Assembly (NCBI RefSeq): GCF_019930585.1
Contig: NZ_CP082839.1
Coordinates: 1,860,001-1,924,000 of the forward strand
Source: Sphingomonas nostoxanthinifaciens
GTDB lineage: Bacteria; Pseudomonadota; Alphaproteobacteria; Sphingomonadales; Sphingomonadaceae
Direction: 5' to 3'
DNA length: 64,000 nt
Shown in pieces: positions 34,330-42,251 of this stretch. Each line of letters starts with the position of its first letter. The first letter of the stretch is position 1. The notes below the pieces were generated by a model that saw only the letters and a list, made by a program, of their open reading frames with translations, made no database searches and was not told the DNA's origin. The translations under genes and the position numbers were made by a program.

Positions 34330-35382
34330 TCAGAAGCTGTAGACCAAGGTGGCGCGGCTGATCGTGTCGAGTTCGTGCCCGCCCTGCGGCGCATTCTGCT
34401 CGAACTGGACGTTGTATGACAGCCGCGCCTTCAGCGCGCCGATCAGCTTCGTGTCGAGCGAGGTGGTGGCGCTGGCGGTGGTGTCGCGCGCCTCGAAGAA
34501 CAAGGCGGCGTCCTGGCTAAAGACTAGGGTCGGGGTGATCGCGACGCGCGCGCTCATCGCGGCGCGCCCGGCGAGCGTCGTGCGGTTGGCCAGATCGGTA
34601 TAATCGGTCTGGCGCACCGCCGGGCCGCCTTCGACCTGCAGTTTCAGATCGCCGCGGTTGAACACCGTGTAGCCGACGCCGGTGCCGCCGGTGAAGCGAT
34701 GGTTGTAGCCAAGAAAGCGGTCATGCTCATACTGGCCAAGGCCGTAGACATAGAGCTTGTCGTTGATCTTGTAGTCGGGCTGATAGAGCGCGACGACACG
34801 CTCGGTGGTCGTCACGTGATCGGTCTGCTGGTAATCCAGCCGGCCGGAGAATTTCTGGATCCAGTTCAGCCCCTCGCGATTGAGCTTCGCCGAGGCGTAG
34901 ATCCCCAGTTGCTGCGTGCTGCCGGTCGAGCGGCTGGCGCCGAACTCCAGCTCGCCCTTCCAGATCTCGAAGAACCGCGCCGATGCGATCCGCGCCTGCT
35001 GGCGCTCATTCTCTTCCTTGCGGGCGCTGGCGAGGATCGCGGCGTCGCCCGCGGCGAGCCGGTCGATCTCGGCCGCGCGATCGGGGAAGGTCGCCTTGGC
35101 GACGCCGACCACCGCGTTGATCGTCGCATCGTCGCCCGAACGATAAGCCGCGGCGATCATCGCCGCCAAGGCGTCGGCCGCATCGGGATTGGCGGGCACG
35201 GGCGGAACGGTCGGATCGGCCTGAATGCCCTTGGGCTTCGGCTTGGGCGCCGCCGGCGGCGCGAGTGCAGGCACGGGTGCCACGCCGACGAAGGGCGAGC
35301 TGAGGTCGACCTGCGCCATGGCAGGCGCGGCGGCCGCCAGGGCGACCGCGAAAGCTGGAAGGCAGGCACGCGGTGGCATCAT
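34330..35382 (-). CDS. DUF481 (YdiY-like) outer-membrane beta-barrel protein
   Basis: The 350-aa protein has a signal peptide (FAVALAAAAPAMAQ). A Pro-rich and helical N-terminal third follows, then a DUF481 barrel: WKGELEFGASRSTGSTQQLGIYASAKLNREG, KINDKLYVYGLGQYEHDRF and FTGGTGVGYTVF. It ends in RATLVYSF with the C-terminal Phe of an outer-membrane protein. DUF481 proteins are salt- or acid-stress linked in E. coli; function here is unknown. It starts four bases after the rppH stop. Confidence 0.78.
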   Translation of the reverse strand: MMPPRACLPAFAVALAAAAPAMAQVDLSSPFVGVAPVPALAPPAAPKPKPKGIQADPTVPPVPANPDAADALAAMIAAAYRSGDDATINAVVGVAKATFPDRAAEIDRLAAGDAAILASARKEENERQQARIASARFFEIWKGELEFGASRSTGSTQQLGIYASAKLNREGLNWIQKFSGRLDYQQTDHVTTTERVVALYQPDYKINDKLYVYGLGQYEHDRFLGYNHRFTGGTGVGYTVFNRGDLKLQVEGGPAVRQTDYTDLANRTTLAGRAAMSARVAITPTLVFSQDAALFFEARDTTASATTSLDTKLIGALKARLSYNVQFEQNAPQGGHELDTISRATLVYSF

Positions 35383-35386
35383 GAGG

Positions 35387-35857
35387 TCACCCGATCAGCG
35401 GCAGGAACTCGTCGAGTACGGCGTGGTACAGGGCCTTCTTGAACGGCACGATCATGTCGGGAAGATGACGCGGATCGGCCCATTTCCACGCCCGGAACTC
35501 GGGGTGCTTCTGGTCGATGTGGACATCGGCGTCGGTGCCGAGAAAGCGGGCGAGGAACCAGGTCTGGCGCTGGCCGCGATAGCGCCCGCGCCACAACTTG
35601 CCGACCAGGTCGGGCGGCAGATCATAATCGAGCGTGCGTGGGGCGGTGGCGATGATCTCCACCAGATCGGGGCTAATGCCCGTCTCCTCCTCAAGCTCGC
35701 GCAGCGCGCCCGCGCGCGGCTCCTCGTTCGGATCGAGGCCACCCTGGGGCATTTGCCACGCCTCCACCGCATTATCGATCCGCTGGCCCACCCACACCCG
35801 ATCGTCGGCGTTGAGCAGCATGATGCCGGCGGCGGGACGGTAGGGGAGGTCGGTCAT
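35387..35857 (-). CDS. rppH: RNA pyrophosphohydrolase (Nudix)
   Basis: The 156-aa Nudix hydrolase removes pyrophosphate from the 5' end of RNA, starting decay. The Nudix box (GX5EX7REUXEEXGU) begins GGLDPNEEPRAGALRELEEE and ends TGI. The family N-terminus MTDLPYRPAAGIMLLNADD and the WFLARFLG strand match RppH/IalA. AAGGAG lies seven to ten bases before the ATG at 35857. It starts the rppH-DUF481-astA unit. Confidence 0.92.
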   Translation of the reverse strand: MTDLPYRPAAGIMLLNADDRVWVGQRIDNAVEAWQMPQGGLDPNEEPRAGALRELEEETGISPDLVEIIATAPRTLDYDLPPDLVGKLWRGRYRGQRQTWFLARFLGTDADVHIDQKHPEFRAWKWADPRHLPDMIVPFKKALYHAVLDEFLPLIG

Positions 35858-35946
35858 CGGCGGTGCTCCTTGGGGCGTATGAAGGCAGATCGCCCAGAAG
35901 CGGGCCGGTATCAAGATTGTGTTCAGCGCGCGGAGGCTTCAATGGA

Positions 35947-35968
35947 GATATCAGACCGATATCAACCG
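35947..35968 (+). repeat. Tandem GATATCA direct repeat in the leader of the Spy-like gene
   Basis: GATATCAGACC (35947-35957) is followed at once by GATATCAACCG (35958-35968), an 11-base period or about one helical turn. A further TATCAAG is at 35909. The repeats end about nine bases before the ATG, overlapping the Shine-Dalgarno CGGAG region. A side-by-side pair such as this can bind a response regulator dimer. Confidence 0.45.
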
Positions 35969-35977
35969 GAGACCAAG

Positions 35978-36412
35978 ATGAAGGCCTTGCTGCCATTCGC
36001 GATCCTGCTGGGGGCCAGCGCCGCCTCCGCCGTGCCGGCCGTGCCGCCGACGCAATTGCAGCGGACCCAGCTGACCCAGCCCGGCGCGCCGCAGCCGGCC
36101 AAGCTGCCGGGCGTGTCCGATGCCGGCAACGCCATCCTCGCCAAGGCGCAGACGACGCCCGATCCGATGCTCGTCGATCTCGCCGGCAAGCAGCGGGCCG
36201 TGCATCAGCAGATCGTGGCCGCCGTGATGGCGCCGACCGTCGATCTCACCAAGCTCGGCGCCTTGCTGAAGCAGCAGCAGGGCCTGATCACGCAGGTGCT
36301 GGCGCGTCGCGACGATCGGCTGCTGCAGGTTGCCGCGCAGCTGACGCCGGCCGATCGCTCGGCATTCCTGCATGCACTCGCCAACCCGCCGGGCGGCGGC
36401 GCACCGCGCTAA
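35978..36412 (+). CDS. Small exported protein, possibly Spy/CpxP-like
   Basis: The 144-aa protein begins with a signal peptide (KALLPFAILLGASAASA), then a Pro/Gln-rich segment and a helical C-terminal half. The middle (LVDLAGKQRAVHQQIVAAVM) and LTPADRSAFLHAL near the end resemble Spy/CpxP-type periplasmic chaperones and heavy-metal sensor proteins, with the 'L(S/T)PADR' turn. Similarity is partial and I give it low certainty. CGGAG precedes the start. The 120 bases upstream, shared with divergent rppH, hold three TATCA boxes. Confidence 0.55.
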   Translation: MKALLPFAILLGASAASAVPAVPPTQLQRTQLTQPGAPQPAKLPGVSDAGNAILAKAQTTPDPMLVDLAGKQRAVHQQIVAAVMAPTVDLTKLGALLKQQQGLITQVLARRDDRLLQVAAQLTPADRSAFLHALANPPGGGAPR

Positions 36413-36428
36413 GCCGGTCTTCGGCGGC

Positions 36429-37139
36429 CTAGCCGATCCGGATACGGTGGCGGGTGGGATAGCCATCCGCCACCAGGTCGGCGACCGCTTCGCCGACCAC
36501 CTCGGGCGACTTCAGCGTCGCCTGATCTTCGCCCGGAAAGGCCGCGCGCCGCATCGCGGTGGCGGTGGCGCCGGGATCGACGATCGCGACGCGCAGATCG
36601 CCCAATCCCTCCATCTCCTCGGCATAAGCGAGGACGAGCGTCTCCAGCGCGGCCTTGGACGCACCGTAGGCGCCCCAAAAAGCGCGTGGCTTCGCGCCGA
36701 CGCTGGAGGTGAGCGCGACGAGGCGCGGGCGCGGGCTCTGCCGCAACAACGGATCGAACGCCGCGATCAGCGCCTGATTGGCGCCGATGTTGAGCGACAG
36801 CAGCCGCGAAAATTCCTTGGCGTCGATCGACGGCACCGGCGCGAGCGTGCCGAGCATCGCCGCGTTGAGCACCATCGTGTCGAGCCGGCCCCAGCGCTCG
36901 CCCACCGCCGACGCCAGTCGCCCGATCGCATCGCCGTCGGCAAGGTCGATCGGCGCGATGGTCGCGGTGCCGCCGGCGGTGTGGATCGCCTCCTCGGTCT
37001 CCTCCAGCCCGCCGGGGGTGCGTGCGGTCAGCACGACGTGCGCACCTTTCGCCGCCAGCGCGCGCGCGGTCGCCGCGCCGATGCCGCGGCTGGCGCCGGT
37101 GACGAGCGCGATCGTGTCGGAAAGCGGGTGGTCGGTCAT
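36429..37139 (-). CDS. Short-chain dehydrogenase/reductase
   Basis: The 236-aa SDR has the TGASRGIG cofactor loop near residue 15, NAAMLG as the NAG motif, the active Ser in LTSSVGA, and the YxxxK equivalent as WGAYGASKAAL. It oxidises or reduces an unknown alcohol/carbonyl with NAD(P). It follows purF by 34 bases on the same strand and may be cotranscribed. It converges on the Spy-like gene with 16 bases between stops. Confidence 0.87.
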   Translation of the reverse strand: MTDHPLSDTIALVTGASRGIGAATARALAAKGAHVVLTARTPGGLEETEEAIHTAGGTATIAPIDLADGDAIGRLASAVGERWGRLDTMVLNAAMLGTLAPVPSIDAKEFSRLLSLNIGANQALIAAFDPLLRQSPRPRLVALTSSVGAKPRAFWGAYGASKAALETLVLAYAEEMEGLGDLRVAIVDPGATATAMRRAAFPGEDQATLKSPEVVGEAVADLVADGYPTRHRIRIG

Positions 37140-37173
37140 CGGGCGGCGGCTCCTGGCTGGGGCCGCGCGGCTA

Positions 37174-38634
37174 TCAGGCCATCACCCGCTCGTCCAGCAA
37201 CGCGAACTGGTCGGGCACCGCCGCCTCGTCATGGTCGGTCAGGGTGGTCGGGTAATCGCCGGTGAAGCAGGCGTCGCAATGGCTCGGGCTGGCGGCGTCG
37301 CGGCCGGGCTCGCCCATCGCGCGGTAAAGTCCGTCGACCGAGACGAAGGCGAGGCTGTCCGCGCCGATATAGGCCGCCATCTCCTCCACCGTCATGCGCG
37401 CGGCGAGCAGCTTGGCCCGCTCCGGCGTATCGACTCCGTAGAAGCAGCTGTGCCGCGTCGGCGGCGAGGCGATGCGCATGTGCACCTCGGTCGCGCCGGC
37501 ATCGCGCATCATCTGCACGATCTTGAGGCTGGTCGTGCCGCGCACGATCGAATCGTCGATCAACACGATCCGCTTGCCCGCGAGCAGCGCGCGATTGGCA
37601 TTGTGCTTCAGCTTCACGCCAAGGTGGCGGATATTGTCCGCCGGCTGGATGAAGGTGCGACCGACATAATGCGAGCGGATGATGCCCAGCTCGAACGGCA
37701 CGCCGCTCTCCTGAGCATAGCCGATCGCGGCGGGCACGCCCGAATCGGGCACGGGGATCACATAATCCGCATCGGCCGGATTCTCGCGCGCGAGCTCTGC
37801 GCCGATCGCCTTGCGCACCGAATAGACCGACTGGCCGTCGACGACCGAATCGGGACGCGAGAAATAGACCTGCTCGAACACGCAGGGCCGTGCGCGTACC
37901 GGCGCGAACGGGTGGATCGAGCGGATGCCGCTTTCCGACACGGTGATGAGCTCACCCGGCTCGACATGGCGTACGAATTCGGCGCCGCACACGTCGAGCG
38001 CGACCGTCTCCGATGCGAAGATAGTCGCGTCGCCCAATTTGCCCATCACCAGCGGCCGGATGCCGAGCGGATCGCGGCAGGCGATCATGCCCTCGGGGGT
38101 CATGCAGATCAGCGAATAGGCGCCCTCGATCCGGCGGAGCGCGTCGATGAAGCGGTCGATCAGGGTGCGATAGCTGGAGGTGGCGACGAGGTGGATGATC
38201 GTTTCGGTATCGCTGGTCGACTGGAAGATCGAACCACGGCGGATCAACTCGCGCTTGAGCGTCATCGCGTTGGAGATATTGCCGTTATGCGCCACCGCGA
38301 AGCCACCTGAGGCAAGCTCCGCGAACAACGGCTGGACGTTGCGGATCGCGGTCTCGCCGGTCGTCGAATAGCGCACGTGGCCCATGCCGACGCGGCCCGA
38401 CAGGCTGCGGATCACGTCGTCGCGATCGAAATTGCCGGCAACGTGGCCCATCGCGCGATGCGTATGGAACAGGTGGCCGTCCCAGGTGGTGACGCCCGCC
38501 GCCTCCTGGCCGCGATGCTGGAGGGCATGGAGACCGAGCGCCACGATGGCGGCGGCAGATTCGACGTCGTAAACGCCGAAAATGCCGCATTCCTCGCGGA
38601 GATGGTCGTCGTCGAAGGGATTCGTGGTGAGCAT
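37174..38634 (-). CDS. purF: Amidophosphoribosyltransferase (glutamine PRPP amidotransferase)
   Basis: PurF makes phosphoribosylamine, the first step of purine synthesis. The 486-aa protein has a 15-residue propeptide before the catalytic cysteine in [11 protein letters not shown]. The Ntn glutaminase region contains HRGQEAAGV and RYSTTGE. The PRPP motif is [12 protein letters not shown], and late cysteines ([18 protein letters not shown]) fit the Fe-S class of the enzyme. The start at 38634 has GAGG upstream; the frame to 38682 is unconserved. It is transcribed away from hisI. Confidence 0.93.
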   Translation of the reverse strand: MLTTNPFDDDHLREECGIFGVYDVESAAAIVALGLHALQHRGQEAAGVTTWDGHLFHTHRAMGHVAGNFDRDDVIRSLSGRVGMGHVRYSTTGETAIRNVQPLFAELASGGFAVAHNGNISNAMTLKRELIRRGSIFQSTSDTETIIHLVATSSYRTLIDRFIDALRRIEGAYSLICMTPEGMIACRDPLGIRPLVMGKLGDATIFASETVALDVCGAEFVRHVEPGELITVSESGIRSIHPFAPVRARPCVFEQVYFSRPDSVVDGQSVYSVRKAIGAELARENPADADYVIPVPDSGVPAAIGYAQESGVPFELGIIRSHYVGRTFIQPADNIRHLGVKLKHNANRALLAGKRIVLIDDSIVRGTTSLKIVQMMRDAGATEVHMRIASPPTRHSCFYGVDTPERAKLLAARMTVEEMAAYIGADSLAFVSVDGLYRAMGEPGRDAASPSHCDACFTGDYPTTLTDHDEAAVPDQFALLDERVMA

Positions 38635-38752
38635 CGCCCGCCTCTGGGTGGAACGCGTGGCGGATATAGGGCAGCCAAACACGATTGTCGCCCTCCGTGA
38701 CGATCATGTGACGAATTCCGTTGGTTACCGTGATCGGCTAGGGGCGTCGGCC

Positions 38753-39115
38753 ATGACCGACGATCGCGAACAGGGCACGCGCCTTCAGCTCAAATGGGAT
38801 GCGGCCGGGCTCGTCACCGCCGTGGTGACGCATCACCAGACGGGCGAGCCGCTGATGGTGGCGCATATGAACGAAGAGGCGCTGGAGCGGACGATCGCCG
38901 GCGGCGAGGCGTGGTTCTGGTCGCGTTCGCGCGGGCGGTTGTGGCGCAAGGGCGAGACGTCGGGTCATGTGCTGCGCGTGATCGAACTGCGCGTCGATTG
39001 CGATCAGGACGCGCTGTGGCTGCGCGCCGATCCCGCCGGCCCGGCCTGCCACACCGGCGCGACGAGCTGCTTCTACCGCCGAATCGAGAATGGTGCGCTG
39101 GTCCGCGCCGATTGA
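38753..39115 (+). CDS. hisI: Phosphoribosyl-AMP cyclohydrolase
   Basis: The 120-aa enzyme opens the purine ring of phosphoribosyl-AMP in histidine synthesis. It carries [14 protein letters not shown], the [19 protein letters not shown] signature with Zn/Mg ligands, and [10 protein letters not shown] and [13 protein letters not shown] with the zinc cysteines. It is the stand-alone HisI domain without HisE. It lies apart from other his genes and is followed by a 203-base AT-rich gap before the PEP-CTERM gene. Confidence 0.93.
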   Translation: MTDDREQGTRLQLKWDAAGLVTAVVTHHQTGEPLMVAHMNEEALERTIAGGEAWFWSRSRGRLWRKGETSGHVLRVIELRVDCDQDALWLRADPAGPACHTGATSCFYRRIENGALVRAD

Positions 39116-39318
39116 GTGCCAATCCCGTCCTCGCGATCGATATGGGATAGTTACTGCCGGTGATTTACCAATAACCTTCACACAATCGGCATATTTACTT
39201 TAAAAGTTGCTGCGTTTTGCAGTATTAACGCTCTTTAAATATCGACACTGCGCGAACACTTGCCCATGAGTGCGGCACGGCCAGCGGATGGCCGGTGTAC
39301 AGTAGCTTGGGAGTTGTT
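39116..39318 (+). promoter_or_regulatory. AT-rich promoter region of the PEP-CTERM protein gene
   Basis: This 203-base gap is the most AT-rich stretch in the window (about 39140-39250). It contains TTAA at 39225 and 39235 six bases apart, close to but not exactly the CtrA pair TTAA-N7-TTAA, and a short hairpin GGCCA/TGGCC near 39283. No confident -35/-10 pair was found. GGGAG precedes the ATG. Confidence 0.4.
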
Positions 39319-39963
39319 ATGAAGGTTTGGACCTATCTCGCCGGCGTCGCTCTTCTCGCGGGCGCCAGCTCCCAGGCGGATGCCACCATCTCGCTTTTCC
39401 TGCAGACGAGCGGCGTGAACAACGGCAACGTGACCTATGTGGGCGCGTCCAACTCCAACCTGTTCACCTACAATGGCAATTATGGTGCCTTCTCGATCGG
39501 CGTTTCGGCCGGCGGTTCGGCCACCGGCGCCGATTTCTTCACGCAGACGCTCGACACCAGCGCCGATCTGGCCGGCTCGCTGACGATCTACCTCGTCAAG
39601 TCGGGCCTGACCGCACAGCCGGCGAGCCTGCTGAGCACCTTCACCGCCAACGGCTACAACCTGGTCTCGGTGGCTGAATCGACCTTCATGAACGACATCG
39701 AGCTCGCCAACGCGATGTTCGACACGACCAATCTCGGGTCGACCTATTCGGTCAGCGCGCCGTCGGCCGGCACCGACGACAGCTACGAGGTCGCCAAGTA
39801 CACGGTCACTACCGCCGATGGCGGCGGCACCGCCAACAGCACGATCAACATTACCGCGGGCGCGGTGCCGGAAGCGGCGACGTGGGCGATGATGCTGGTC
39901 GGCTTCGGCCTGATGGGCTTCATGCTCCGCCAGCGTCGTCCGGCGAACGTGACCTTCGCCTGA
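39319..39963 (+). CDS. PEP-CTERM sorting-domain exported protein
   Basis: The 214-aa protein has a signal peptide (KVWTYLAGVALLAGASSQADA). A beta-rich body full of Ser, Thr, Asn and Gly follows. The C-terminal sorting signal is VPEAATWAMM, then a hydrophobic helix (LVGFGLMGFMLR) and an RQRRP basic tail. The signal reads PEA rather than the usual PEP, the variant with TWAMM typical of sphingomonads. Such proteins are processed by exosortase and tied to exopolysaccharide. No exosortase is in the window. A strong terminator follows. Confidence 0.85.
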   Translation: MKVWTYLAGVALLAGASSQADATISLFLQTSGVNNGNVTYVGASNSNLFTYNGNYGAFSIGVSAGGSATGADFFTQTLDTSADLAGSLTIYLVKSGLTAQPASLLSTFTANGYNLVSVAESTFMNDIELANAMFDTTNLGSTYSVSAPSAGTDDSYEVAKYTVTTADGGGTANSTINITAGAVPEAATWAMMLVGFGLMGFMLRQRRPANVTFA

Positions 39964-40000
39964 CGTCTCCGGCGGCGAACCCTTCGATCTGGACAGGAGA

Positions 40001-40030
40001 GGCCGGCGGACGCGAGTCCGTCGGCCTTTT
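40001..40030 (+). terminator. Rho-independent terminator after the PEP-CTERM gene
   Basis: GGCCGGCGGAC (40001-40011) pairs with GTCCGTCGGCC (40016-40026), 11 pairs including one G-U, around a GCGA tetraloop, followed by TTTT. It ends three bases before the gshB stop, so transcripts arriving from both sides meet here. Confidence 0.85.
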
Positions 40031-40032
40031 CG

Positions 40033-40986
40033 TCATGAAAGCGCGGCGAACCGCGCCTCGATCGCGTCCCAGATCAGCGCGGGCGTATCGGTGCCGTTGA
40101 AGGCGTCGATCGCGACGATGCCGGTGGGCGAGGTGACGTTGATCTCGGTCAGGTAGCCCGCAATCACGTCGATGCCGACGAAGACGAGCCCGCGCCTCGC
40201 CAGTTCGGGGCCGATCTTCGCGCAGATCTCAAGCTCGCGCGGGGTCAGCTCGGTCGCCGCGCCCTTGCCGCCGACGGCGAGGTTGGAGCGGATCTCGCCC
40301 GCCTTGGGCAGGCGGTTGACCCCGCCCGCCGGCTTGCCGTCGACCAGCACGATGCGCTTGTCGCCCTTCGCCACGTCGGGAAGGAACGCCTGCACCATGA
40401 ACGGCTCGCGCCACACCTGCCCGAACAATTCGGTGAGCGCGGCAAGGTTCGCGTCCTTCGCGCCGACATGGAACACCGCCGAGCCGGCATTGCCGTAAAG
40501 CGGCTTCACCACCACCTCGCGATGCTCGGCATGGAAGGCGCGCGCCTCGTCCAGCCGGCGCGTGATGAGCGTCGGCGGCATGAACTCGGCATAATCGAGC
40601 ACGAACAGTTTCTCGGGTGCGTTGCGCACCGCCGCCGGATCGTTGACCATCAGGGTGCGGTGCTGGATGCGTTCCAGCAGATGGGTGGCGGTGATGTAGG
40701 CGAGGTCGAACGGCGGATCCTGCCGCATCAGCACCACATCGACATCCTCGGCCAGATCGAGCGTCATCGGCGCGCCCGAATGGTGATGGTCGCCCGCGAC
40801 GCGCTGGACGGTGACAGGGCGCGCCGGCGCGGTCAGCCGCCCGTCGCGATAGGACAGGTCGCCCGCCGCATAATGGAACAGGCTGTGCCCGCGCGCCTGC
40901 GCCGAAAGCATCAGTGCGAAGGTCGAATCGCCGGCGATGTTGATCGTCTCGATCGGGTCCATCTGGACCGCGACGCGCAGGGCCAT
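40033..40986 (-). CDS. gshB: Glutathione synthetase
   Basis: The 317-aa ATP-grasp enzyme adds glycine to gamma-glutamylcysteine. It has the standard N-terminus VAVQMDPIETINIAGDSTFA, the MRQDPPFDLAYIT strand, VVVKPLYGNAGSAVF (ATP loop), and VGIDVIAGYLTEINVTSPTG with the metal-binding Glu and Asn. It is the first gene of the conserved gshB-yraN-rsmI block, read leftward; yraN ends 51 bases upstream. Confidence 0.93.
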   Translation of the reverse strand: MALRVAVQMDPIETINIAGDSTFALMLSAQARGHSLFHYAAGDLSYRDGRLTAPARPVTVQRVAGDHHHSGAPMTLDLAEDVDVVLMRQDPPFDLAYITATHLLERIQHRTLMVNDPAAVRNAPEKLFVLDYAEFMPPTLITRRLDEARAFHAEHREVVVKPLYGNAGSAVFHVGAKDANLAALTELFGQVWREPFMVQAFLPDVAKGDKRIVLVDGKPAGGVNRLPKAGEIRSNLAVGGKGAATELTPRELEICAKIGPELARRGLVFVGIDVIAGYLTEINVTSPTGIVAIDAFNGTDTPALIWDAIEARFAALS

Positions 40987-41037
40987 GTCGTCCTCCTTTG
41001 GGGTCGAGCGCGCCGATAGGCGCTCGCGCGCCGGCTG

Positions 41038-41391
41038 TCACCCGATCCAGGCATTCTCGATGTGGCGCAGCCGGCGGCCGGGCGCGATCAGGATGACGTC
41101 GATCCGCATGTCGTCGTTCGGCTGGAGGAAGCGCGGCGCCAGTAGCTCGGCCGCCGCGGCGACGCGGGCGAGGCGGCGTTCGTCGATCGCGAAGTCGAGC
41201 TCGGCGTCGGTCGCCCGGCTCTTCACCTCGACGAAGGCGACGAGGCCCGATCGCCGCGCGACGATGTCGATCTCGCCCACCGGCGTGCGGACGCGGCGCG
41301 CGAGGATGCGCCAGCCCTTCAGCCGCAGCCACCACGCCGCGCCCGTCTCGGCCACGCGCCCGCGTCGTTCGGCGCTGCGCCGATCGGTCAC
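41038..41391 (-). CDS. yraN: YraN (UPF0102) family protein
   Basis: The 117-aa protein has a restriction-endonuclease-like (PD-(D/E)xK) core: GEIDIVARRSGLVAFVEVKSR holds the Asp and the ExK pair. An early AAWWLRLKGWRILARRVRT matches the UPF0102 N-terminus. Function is unproven, though the fold suggests nuclease activity. The GTG at 41391 overlaps the rsmI stop (GTGA). The usual neighbours rsmI and gshB confirm the call. Confidence 0.9.
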   Translation of the reverse strand: MTDRRSAERRGRVAETGAAWWLRLKGWRILARRVRTPVGEIDIVARRSGLVAFVEVKSRATDAELDFAIDERRLARVAAAAELLAPRFLQPNDDMRIDVILIAPGRRLRHIENAWIG

Positions 41392-42242
41392 CGGGCCTTC
41401 AGCTCCAGCGCGCGCGCATACAGATCGGCGCGGGCGAGGCCGGTCGCCTGCGAAACCTCCTTCGCGGCCTTCGCGGCCGGCATCCGCTCCAGCGCGCGGA
41501 CGAGCAGCGCGTCCGCATCGACTGCCCCTGCCAGCGGCGCTTCGCCGGGCGGGGCGACGACCACCACGATCTCGCCCTTGGGCGGCGCGTCGGCATAGCG
41601 GGCGGCGAGCGCCGGCAGCGTATCGGCGACGCATTCCTCGTAGGTCTTGCTGATTTCGCGCGCGACCGCCGCCTCGCGTCCGCCGAGCCCCTCCGCCAGC
41701 GCGGCGAGGGTCGCGCCCAGCCGCGGCCCCGATTCGTAGAATACGAGCGTCGCCCGGATCGCCGACACCTCGGCGATCGTGTCGGCGCGTGCCTTGGCCT
41801 TGGCGGGCAGGAAGCCCATGAACAGGAACCGGTCGGTCGGCAGCCCCGCCAGCGTCAGCGCCGCGATTGCAGCGCACGGGCCGGGGATAGTGACGATCGC
41901 ATGGCCCGCCTCGCGCGCCTCGCGCACCAGTTTGTAGCCCGGATCGGAGATGAGCGGCGTGCCCGCGTCGGAGACGAGCGCGATCGCCTCGGTCGCCATC
42001 CGCGCGATCAAGCCGGGGCGGACGCGGTCGGCATTATGGTCGTGATAGGGGATCATCTGCCGCTTCGTACCGATGTGGGCGAGCAGCTTGGCGGTGACGC
42101 GGCTATCCTCCACCGCGATCGCATCGGCTTGGCCAAGGATCGTCGCGGCGCGCGACGAGAGGTCGGACAAGTTGCCGATCGGGGTCGCGACGATGTAGAG
42201 GCCCGGCGCAAGACGCCCCTCTTCGGGTTGGAACAAGGACAT
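41388..42242 (-). CDS. rsmI: 16S rRNA (cytidine(1402)-2'-O)-methyltransferase
   Basis: The 284-aa SAM enzyme methylates C1402 in the decoding centre. It shows GLYIVATPIGNLSDLSSRA, YHDHNADRVRPGL, LVSDAGTPLISDPGYKLV and IPGPCAAIAALTLAGLPTD. The start at 42242 gives the family's MSLFQPEEGRLAPGLYI. It lies only nine bases from the ATG of the divergent lipoprotein gene, so the promoters of the two genes must lie inside each other's coding start. The stop overlaps yraN. Confidence 0.92.
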   Translation of the reverse strand: MSLFQPEEGRLAPGLYIVATPIGNLSDLSSRAATILGQADAIAVEDSRVTAKLLAHIGTKRQMIPYHDHNADRVRPGLIARMATEAIALVSDAGTPLISDPGYKLVREAREAGHAIVTIPGPCAAIAALTLAGLPTDRFLFMGFLPAKAKARADTIAEVSAIRATLVFYESGPRLGATLAALAEGLGGREAAVAREISKTYEECVADTLPALAARYADAPPKGEIVVVVAPPGEAPLAGAVDADALLVRALERMPAAKAAKEVSQATGLARADLYARALELKAR

Positions 42243-42251
42243 AAACGGACC

